Assembly: GCA_000482145.1 (NCBI GenBank)
Contig: AUXH01000556.1
Coordinates: forward strand, 1-12,736
Reading direction: 5' to 3'
DNA length: 12,736 nt
From: Strigomonas culicis
Taxonomy: Eukaryota; Euglenozoa; Kinetoplastea; Trypanosomatida; Trypanosomatidae
Each line of letters begins with the position of its first letter. Position 1 is the stretch's first letter. The notes beneath the pieces are model-generated. The model was not told where the DNA came from, did not search any database, and worked only from the letters and a program-made list of their open reading frames with translations. Of this stretch, positions 6,745 to 12,736 are shown in pieces. Both the position numbers and the translations under genes were made by a program.

Positions 6745-9700
6745 ATGCCTCCCAAAAAGAAGATGGCGCCCCCGGCCGCCAGAGGGAAGGCGGCCGCAAC
6801 AGCTAGTGCCCCGGCGGCGGGCGGAGGCAAAGGCCATCACAGCCCACCCACCGCCGCGGCATCCAAGTCCGCCAGGGCAGCTCCCACGGCGACGACGACG
6901 ACCGTAGCGAGCCGGAAGCGCGGGCGACCCCCGACGAGACGGCCGGCCGACGCTGGCAGCGGCACGAAGGGAAAGCTGCAGAGCCGTGTGAGGAATAGGA
7001 CCGCGCCGAAGCGCCAGAGGAAAGAGGTCGACCGGGCGGAGGACGTGCTCCTCCTCAGCAGCAGCAGCAGCAGCACCTCGTCCGATAGCACGACGCTGTC
7101 CTCCTTCGTCAACACGGAGCGCAACTCGGAGCGCCACACGCAGGTTTCCGCGTCGACCTCGCAGCCGCTCGCCGCCGGCCGGATGGCGGCAGACGGGAAG
7201 CGCCCGCGGGCGTCGCAGGGAGAGGCAGGCCGCGGGTCCGCCGCCGCCTCGCCGCCGACGACCCCCACGCAGCGAAGCACCAAACCGTGTACGAACGCGA
7301 CGGCCGCGGCCACGGCGGAGAGCAGCCCGGCGGAGCTGACGAGCGGCCGCAGCGAAGGGCGCCGTGGCAGCCAGGTCCTGCAGGAGGCGGCGGCGGGCGC
7401 CTCCCTCGCGGGTGGCAGCCGGCCCGCGCCGCCGGACGGGGGGGCGGAGGAGACGCACTGGATAGGGCTGCGGGACGCACACGAGGAGGGCGAGGCAGAA
7501 GCGCAGCACGCCTTGCAGGGGCCAGAAGGCGACGGCGCGCCGCGCCGCGGCGTGGTCAAGTCGCTGTTCGACGACGAGCCCTCCTCCGCCTCGGGCGGTG
7601 CCGTGCGCCGCAGTGACGGGGAGGCGGTGCGGTCGCCCTCCGTGAAGCAGCAGCAGCAGCCGCAGAGCGCGGCGACGCCGCCGTCGATGCCGCCGCCGCC
7701 CATCGCGAGCTCGGTGCACCACGATCGCTGCAGCAGCAGTACGCGGGTGTCGCCAGGCCACCTCCGCATGCGCGCGCGCTCGCCCACCGCAACGCCGGAG
7801 CACAGCACACCCGGCGAGGGGCTGGAGGCCCCCCGGCCCCTGCTGGCCGGTGACAGCGACGCGCTCAGTCGGCGGACCAGTGCGCTCTTCTACACGCCGC
7901 AAAGCGCGGCCGCGACGCAGCTGCTGAGTAAGAACACCGTAACAGCGGCCCCGCCCCTCCACCACCACCACCCGTATGCGGGGAGCAGCCTGGAGCCGCC
8001 GCCGGCGTGGCGCTCGCCGCAGGCGGTGCGGCTGCCGCCGCCGAGCGGCACGCACGTGAACAGCCTCTCCGTCACGGCGCTGCTCCCGCCGCTCGACCGC
8101 ACGCCGCCGTCGCAGCAGCACACGCAGGCGCTGGGCAGTGCCGGCGAGCGGCCGTCGACGCAGCTCATCGCGCGGGCGGCGGCGGCGCGGCCGGCGGTGT
8201 CGCCCGGCACCCTCTGGATCTGCCTGGACGACGATGACGACGAGCCGGTGGAGCCGACCAGCCCATGCAGCCCGACGCTGGACAACGTCATCGTTGTGAA
8301 GCGGTGGGGGGCAGAGGCCGACCGCCGCGTGCCCTACGCGCTGCCCGCCGTTTTGCAGAGCGGCGCGCGGACGGGCGCCGCGCCGTCCTCCGAGTCCTCC
8401 GACTCCTCGCCGAGGTCGGACGCGCGCGAGCGCAACCGCGTCACGCGGGTGCTCTCACCGACCTTCCGCCCCCGGCGGGCCCTGATGCTCTCGAAGGGGG
8501 GGGACGGCGGGGCCAGCCTCCGGGGGAGCCACAGCTTCTCGCCGCCGGCGCCGTCCGCCTCGGCCGCGACCGTCATCCGGCTCGACGACGCTGACACGGA
8601 GGAGGGCGAGGAGGACGAAGAGTACGAGATCCTCAGCAACAGCAGCGGTCGGCAGACGCAGCCGCAGCGCGGGCCGCAGGGCGGCGAGGGGCTCAACAAG
8701 AGCATGGCCAGCACCGCCGTCTTCGCGGAGAGCAGTGACGATGACAGCAGCAGCCACTTCTACACACCGCGCGAGCTCACGCTGACGCTGCCGGTGCCGG
8801 TGGTCAACGAGGAGGAGGAGGAGGCGCGCGGCGGGGGGACGCAGCCTCCGCCGGCCGAGCCCGCGGACACCGCCCGCGCCGCCGCGCGCCACTCCTACGT
8901 CATGGACGACGACGTGAGCAGCAGCGACACGGAAAAAGAAGCGGAGGCGCCGGTGCAATTGAAGGCCGCGCCGCGGGAGACGGCGCGGCAGCAGAAGCTG
9001 CGCCTCGCCCGCGAGCGGCGCGAACAGCTGAAGGCGGAGAAGGCAGCGGCAGCAGCAGCGGAGGAGGAGCTGGCGACGCCGCTGCGGGCGGTGCGCGACA
9101 TGCTCTTCCCGCGCCCGTCGCGCGAGCGGGCACCCATCCCGCTCTTCGATGGCATCGACGTGCCGCACCCCGCGGCGGCGGCGGCCCCCGCCCCGCCCGC
9201 GAAGACGGCCGGCGCGCCGAAGCGGCGCAAGAGCACAGAGGAGGAGGCGCCGCCGGGGTGGGGCCGCGTCATTGACCGCGTCCTCGCACCCTTCTTCCCG
9301 GAGCGGCTGACGAAGCGCACCTTCATGGACGCGGCGCACCGGCTCCTGTCGGCGGAGCACTTTTTGAAGCAGAACGAGTTCTGGGACGCCTTCGCGACGG
9401 CGGAGTACATCGGCGAGGGCAGCTTCGGCCTCGTGTGGCGCTGCACAACGGTGGACGGCAACCTCGTCGCGGTGAAGTCGTGTCCGGTGTGCCTGCGCAG
9501 CAAGCCGAACATCGACGACTCCTTCTCCACCCTGCGCGAGATCGCGACGATGCACTTTCTGCAGGAGATGCAGGTGCCCTACGTGCTGCCGCTCTACTCC
9601 GCCTTCTACGTGCCGGACACCGAGGCGCTGCCGCCGCTCGTGATGGAGGCGCTGCAGTGGCGTCAGGCGCTTCGCAAGGCGGCTGAGGCGGTCGTGCTGG

Positions 9701-10671
9701 AGCAGCAGGCGCAGCAGATGGCGTGGGGCGGCGCCAAGGCCGCGGACCGGCGCGGCCGCGGCGCCGGCGCCACCCTCCACGACCGCATCGACGCGGAGCT
9801 CGCGCGGCAGGAGGCGGCGGAGGGCCCGGAGGCGCGCGCCACCCGCGCCCGCCTCGGCGGCGTGCGCCTGCCGCGCTTCTTGGCGATCGGCGAGGAGGAC
9901 GTGCTGCAGTGCGACGCGACGATGTTCCTCGTCCTGGAGCTCTGCGACGGCGACGTGGAGGGGCTGCCGACGACGAAGGGGACGCTCATGGCGCGCGGCG
10001 TGGCGTACTGCGTCAGCTCCGCCCTCGCCGCGATGCATGAACTGGGGCTGCTGCACCTCGACCTCAAGCCGAGCAACATCCTCTTCGCCTACGAGCACAG
10101 CCCCTCGCAGTTGCAGGCTGCCGGCGGCGGCGGCACCAGCCTCGCCCTCCCCTCGCTGTCCGCCACCGGCAGCACGCCGCCGGCGATCAAGTTCTACCTC
10201 TCCGACTTCGGGAACTGCCGCGTCGTCGGCCCGGCCGCGCGCGACGTCGTGGAGGAGGCGGTCGGCACGTACGAGTACATGGATCTGCCCGCGCTGCGCG
10301 ACATGCGCTGCAGCCGGGCGACCGACTGCTTCAGCCTCGGCGCCTCGCTCTACGAGTTGCTCTACGGGCGGCGCGTGTACCCCAAGTGCACGGCGTGTCT
10401 GCACGAGGAGGACCACTCGCGGCTCTGCTTTGTGGAGCCCGCCGCGCGGCCCATCGCGCTGCCGGTGCAGCCCCCGGCGGCCGCCCCGGGCGGCGGCGGC
10501 GGCGGCGGGCCGGACGCGCAGCAGCACAAGATCTTGCTGACGACACTGCAGAAAGTGATCGCGGCGCTGCTGCGGCAGGAGGGCGACGAGCGCATGACGG
10601 CGCAGGTGTGCCGTGCGCACCTCGTGAAGGCGTTCAACATCACGCAGGCGCCTGTCGAGGAGGAGCCCTGA
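6745..10671 (+). CDS. Large protein kinase with disordered N-terminus and divergent C-terminal kinase domain
   Basis: This 1308-residue protein has a kinase domain at about 886-1300. Visible elements are the glycine loop GEGSFG (890-895), the ATP lysine in VAVK (K911), the helix-C glutamate (E932), the catalytic loop HLDLKPSN (1104-1111), DFG (1154-1156) and the helix-F aspartate (D1194). The Arg of HRD is Leu, and no APE follows GTYEYM (1174-1179). About 100 residues are inserted between strands beta4 and beta5 (957-1057). HLDLKPSN recalls Wee1/Myt1; the insert position recalls eIF2-alpha kinases. I leave the family open. The first 870 residues are low complexity, rich in Ser, Pro, Ala and acidic residues, with an AT-hook-like RKRGRPPTRRP (57-67), two hydrophobic-acidic motifs (492-500, 610-626) and a charged helix at about 745-780, suggesting a nuclear, phosphorylation-rich protein. 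ATG 6745 is the first ATG after the acceptor; the frame upstream to 6688 has none. Ends in TGA. Substrate unknown. Confidence 0.9.
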   Translation: MPPKKKMAPPAARGKAAATASAPAAGGGKGHHSPPTAAASKSARAAPTATTTTVASRKRGRPPTRRPADAGSGTKGKLQSRVRNRTAPKRQRKEVDRAEDVLLLSSSSSSTSSDSTTLSSFVNTERNSERHTQVSASTSQPLAAGRMAADGKRPRASQGEAGRGSAAASPPTTPTQRSTKPCTNATAAATAESSPAELTSGRSEGRRGSQVLQEAAAGASLAGGSRPAPPDGGAEETHWIGLRDAHEEGEAEAQHALQGPEGDGAPRRGVVKSLFDDEPSSASGGAVRRSDGEAVRSPSVKQQQQPQSAATPPSMPPPPIASSVHHDRCSSSTRVSPGHLRMRARSPTATPEHSTPGEGLEAPRPLLAGDSDALSRRTSALFYTPQSAAATQLLSKNTVTAAPPLHHHHPYAGSSLEPPPAWRSPQAVRLPPPSGTHVNSLSVTALLPPLDRTPPSQQHTQALGSAGERPSTQLIARAAAARPAVSPGTLWICLDDDDDEPVEPTSPCSPTLDNVIVVKRWGAEADRRVPYALPAVLQSGARTGAAPSSESSDSSPRSDARERNRVTRVLSPTFRPRRALMLSKGGDGGASLRGSHSFSPPAPSASAATVIRLDDADTEEGEEDEEYEILSNSSGRQTQPQRGPQGGEGLNKSMASTAVFAESSDDDSSSHFYTPRELTLTLPVPVVNEEEEEARGGGTQPPPAEPADTARAAARHSYVMDDDVSSSDTEKEAEAPVQLKAAPRETARQQKLRLARERREQLKAEKAAAAAAEEELATPLRAVRDMLFPRPSRERAPIPLFDGIDVPHPAAAAAPAPPAKTAGAPKRRKSTEEEAPPGWGRVIDRVLAPFFPERLTKRTFMDAAHRLLSAEHFLKQNEFWDAFATAEYIGEGSFGLVWRCTTVDGNLVAVKSCPVCLRSKPNIDDSFSTLREIATMHFLQEMQVPYVLPLYSAFYVPDTEALPPLVMEALQWRQALRKAAEAVVLEQQAQQMAWGGAKAADRRGRGAGATLHDRIDAELARQEAAEGPEARATRARLGGVRLPRFLAIGEEDVLQCDATMFLVLELCDGDVEGLPTTKGTLMARGVAYCVSSALAAMHELGLLHLDLKPSNILFAYEHSPSQLQAAGGGGTSLALPSLSATGSTPPAIKFYLSDFGNCRVVGPAARDVVEEAVGTYEYMDLPALRDMRCSRATDCFSLGASLYELLYGRRVYPKCTACLHEEDHSRLCFVEPAARPIALPVQPPAAAPGGGGGGGPDAQQHKILLTTLQKVIAALLRQEGDERMTAQVCRAHLVKAFNITQAPVEEEP

Positions 10672-11158
10672 GACGAAGAGCGAACAAACGCATACTCATC
10701 AAAAGAAGAAACATAGATACTTCACTTGTTGTGAAAGATAGAAGAAAAAGTGGTGAAAAGGTAAACTCCCTTTTTTTCTCTCTTTTCTTTTCTTTTTTTG
10801 TTGGTTTGTTTGCTTGTTTGTTTTACTTACTGGTGCGTTGGTTTCCTCTTCTAAAGAACAGGAGGAGAGAAACATGTGTTCCTTCTGTGTAACTATATAT
10901 TATACACTGGTTTTTCATACCTTGAATTGCAAAGCAATAGATATGCTCCAGAAAAAAAAAACACTTTGTTCGTATGTGTTGTTAGATTAATTATGCTTTC
11001 ATTGCTATTATGATTATATGCAGCTCTCCTTTTTGGTATTGTCATTTTACTATGTTTGCGTTCCCTCTTCCCTCTTGTTTCTTTTCTTTTTTTTGTTGTT
11101 TTTCATCGTTAGGAAATACCCCCACAGTAGTAGCGTACTGACAGCACTGCCGCGGTGG
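10672..11158 (+). other. Kinase 3' UTR and TPR-protein leader spacer
   Basis: This AT-rich spacer has a T-rich block at 10769-10823 that may mark a polyadenylation or pyrimidine signal, an A run near 10951-10960, and the acceptor signals of the last gene. An in-frame ATG at 11018 would add 47 hydrophobic Phe/Leu-rich residues to the next protein. It lies upstream of the main pyrimidine tract, so it should be spliced off. No RNA gene is seen. Confidence 0.6.
11061..11112 (+). promoter_or_regulatory. Predicted polypyrimidine tract and trans-splice acceptor for the TPR-protein gene
   Basis: A dense T/C tract (11061-11108) is followed by AG at 11111-11112. The leader from there to 11158 contains no ATG, so 11159 is the first start codon. 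Further AGs at 11126-11127, 11129-11130 and 11132-11133 would not change the start. Confidence 0.65.
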
Positions 11159-12637
11159 ATGAAGCCCGTGATACAGCTGGCCGGGTGCTGCCGCGCCGGC
11201 CCGCCCGTCGCGCGACACGGCGCGGCGCGGCGCATCAGACGCGTGGCGGCGGCGGCGGCGGCGGCCACGCGCGCCTGCTGCTCCGCTGCTCTCTTCCACG
11301 CGAGTCCGGTCCTGCGCCACTTGACGACCGGCGCGGGGTCGGCGCCCCCGCCGCTGGGCCCGCAGCGGCGTGGCGCCGGCGCCGCGCCGCCGTCCATGAC
11401 GAGCCCGCTGCCGCCGCCGCGCCCCGCGCCGCACCTCATGACGACGCCAGCGGCCACCCCCGGCGGTGTGCAGTACACGCACCGCCGCGAGGCCGCCGCC
11501 GCCGCCGCGGAGGCGCGGCGCCGCACCGTCCAGCGCGCAACGGACGCTCAGCGCGGCGGCGAGGAGCCGGCGGCGGCGCGCCCGCCGTCGGAGGCCGCGC
11601 GCTGGTGGCCGCCGGAGAGCCAGGAGTGGTCCGGCCGCATGTTCGCGTCGCCGCTGGACAAGAACAAGCGGAAGCTCGACGGCATGTTCGTGCCGGAGCT
11701 GAAGGAGGTGGAGGGCCCCGACAGGCCGGCGGAGCTCAGCTACGAGAGCAGCTCCTTCTTTGCGAACGCCGACTGGCACATGGCCGACGAGACCTTCGAC
11801 GAGACGCGCCGCTTCCTGCCGCCGCCGAGCTTCGACCCCGCGATCGACGACATCGACGGCGACGGCTTCACCGACGCGCGCGTGATGCTGGACATCCAGA
11901 AGGCGCTGGACGAGGACAAGAAGCGGCTCGAGGCGTTCGGCAACCCGATGCTGGTGGAGGACCAGGTCGACTACCTCCTGGCCCCCCAGCGCGAGGGCGA
12001 GGAGAACCTGCAGCAGCGGCAGGAGTTCAACGGCTTCGTGCACTGGGGGCTGCTCCACGGCGCGCACATGGTGCTCGAGGAGAACCAGGAGACGAAGCGC
12101 GCCCACGAGTTCGTGAACCGCTACATGCGCGATGTGGACCTCTTCCAGAAGTGGCTGGAGCACCCCAAGGTGCGCGCCCACATCCAGAAGAAGTTCAGTA
12201 TCGACATGAGCGCGAAGTTTGACAAGCTCATGGCGCTGACGATGGCCATGTACACGCGCTCCAAGATCCAGGTCTACGAGGACGACCCCGCCGGCGCCCT
12301 CAAGTCGCTGACCGCCTGCACCAACATGATCGCGGAGGGCGCCGACCTCAAGTTGGAGCGCCACCGCAAGGCGCTCGGCGCCGTCCTCGTCGCGCGCGGC
12401 ATGGTGTACACGAAGCTGAAGTCCTTCGAGCGCGCGGACGACGACCTGACGCGCGCGCTCGCCTTTGTGAAGGCAGACCGTTCGGCGACGCTGTTTCAGC
12501 TGCGCGCCGAGGCGCGCGAGGGCCTCGGCCGCATCGACGAGGCCCGCGCGGACGAGGAGCGCGCGGCCGAGATCTGGGAGAAGGCGGAGGTCGTCGCGGC
12601 GGGGATGGACGGCCCCCCGCGAAAGTTTGTCACATAA
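11159..12637 (+). CDS. Probable mitochondrial TPR-repeat protein, function unknown
   Basis: I do not recognise a named family for this 492-residue protein. Its first 55 or so residues are rich in Arg and Ala with no acidic residue (many arginines, a run of eight alanines), the profile of a mitochondrial targeting presequence. A Pro/Ala-rich linker follows to about 150. The middle is acidic and contains a calcium-loop-like DIDGDGFTD (231-239). The C-terminal part is helical with tetratricopeptide-like pairs: about 407-440 (ARG.VY....SFERADDDLTRAL), 441-474 (LRAEAREGLGRIDEARAD) and a weaker one at about 360-395. TPR repeats form protein-binding scaffolds, and trypanosomatid mitochondria hold many such lineage-specific proteins in their ribosomes and RNA-processing complexes, so a role there is plausible but unproven. 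ATG 11159 is preferred over 11018 because it follows the acceptor and exposes the presequence. Ends in TAA. Confidence 0.8.
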   Translation: MKPVIQLAGCCRAGPPVARHGAARRIRRVAAAAAAATRACCSAALFHASPVLRHLTTGAGSAPPPLGPQRRGAGAAPPSMTSPLPPPRPAPHLMTTPAATPGGVQYTHRREAAAAAAEARRRTVQRATDAQRGGEEPAAARPPSEAARWWPPESQEWSGRMFASPLDKNKRKLDGMFVPELKEVEGPDRPAELSYESSSFFANADWHMADETFDETRRFLPPPSFDPAIDDIDGDGFTDARVMLDIQKALDEDKKRLEAFGNPMLVEDQVDYLLAPQREGEENLQQRQEFNGFVHWGLLHGAHMVLEENQETKRAHEFVNRYMRDVDLFQKWLEHPKVRAHIQKKFSIDMSAKFDKLMALTMAMYTRSKIQVYEDDPAGALKSLTACTNMIAEGADLKLERHRKALGAVLVARGMVYTKLKSFERADDDLTRALAFVKADRSATLFQLRAEAREGLGRIDEARADEERAAEIWEKAEVVAAGMDGPPRKFVT

Positions 12638-12661
12638 CCAAACACATACTCTACATACATA

Positions 12662-12706
<45 letters not shown>

Positions 12707-12736
12707 GAGAGAGAGAGAGAGAGTGTGTGTGTGTGT
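12638..12736. repeat. Compound dinucleotide microsatellite, running off the window
   Basis: After the TPR-protein stop and a short TAC/CAT-rich stretch, the sequence becomes (AT)n from about 12659 to 12703, broken by one G at 12667. It then changes to (GA)n from 12706 to 12723, and to (GT)n from 12723 to the last base. The GT tract continues beyond the window, so its length is unknown. It lies where the 3' UTR or intergenic spacer of the last gene is expected. Confidence 0.95.

Noticed and set aside
8455..10620. 721-codon open frame on the minus strand across the kinase gene
   Set aside because: The gene is GC-rich with G/C-biased third positions, which removes stop codons from the antisense frame. 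Its translation is Arg/Leu/Val-rich with no family motif, while the plus strand encodes a clear kinase.
11018..11158. N-terminal membrane anchor on the TPR protein from ATG 11018
   Set aside because: ATG 11018 lies before the main pyrimidine tract and acceptor at 11111-11112. Starting at 11159 gives a typical mitochondrial presequence instead.
11042..12364. 440-codon minus-strand frame across the TPR-protein gene
   Set aside because: It is an antisense shadow of a GC-rich coding region, with Arg/Val/His/Leu-rich translation and no recognisable domain.
1892..12736. tRNA, rRNA, spliced-leader RNA, transposon or CRISPR array in the spacers
   Set aside because: I scanned the spacers by eye and saw no cloverleaf boxes, terminal repeats, transposase or reverse transcriptase fragments or regular repeat-spacer pattern. 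A dedicated RNA search could still find a small RNA.

Overview
This window looks like nuclear DNA from a trypanosomatid (Leishmania/Crithidia/Strigomonas-type kinetoplastid). All six supported genes are intronless and on the + strand. Their coding regions are very GC-rich. They are separated by AT-rich spacers of about 375-500 bases, full of A and T homopolymers. In front of every gene lies a long pyrimidine tract followed by an AG, the expected layout for trans-splicing of a spliced leader within one polycistronic unit. I cannot name the genus from sequence alone.

Layout from left to right: 1-496, spacer and 5' UTR; 497-1891, translation termination factor eRF1; 2311-3075, ribosome-biogenesis protein of the Nop16 type; 3451-3831, nuclear transport factor 2 (NTF2); 4362-6284, an enlarged adenosine-deaminase-family protein with an intact metal site, closest to the ADAL/N6-methyl-AMP deaminase branch; 6745-10671, a large protein kinase with a long disordered N-terminal region; 11159-12637, a probable mitochondrial TPR protein with an arginine/alanine-rich presequence. 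The window ends in a compound (TA)n-(GA)n-(GT)n microsatellite.

Start codons were chosen by combining the likely splice acceptor with the first ATG after it. This trims three longer open frames (eRF1, kinase, TPR protein) whose extra N-termini are translations of pyrimidine-rich leader sequence. The deaminase gene is the exception: its proximal acceptor leaves a 7-codon upstream ORF in the leader.

The genes share a transcription unit but not an obvious pathway, as is normal in trypanosomatids; three serve translation, ribosome assembly and nuclear transport. I see no mobile element, CRISPR array, tRNA or rRNA, and no clear new system. The best leads are in the kinase (an AT-hook-like motif, two SUMO-interaction-like motifs, a large insert in the N-lobe, a Cys/His cluster in the C-lobe and a non-canonical catalytic loop), the expanded deaminase with its uORF, and a degenerate echo of the eRF1 gene end inside its own 3' UTR.
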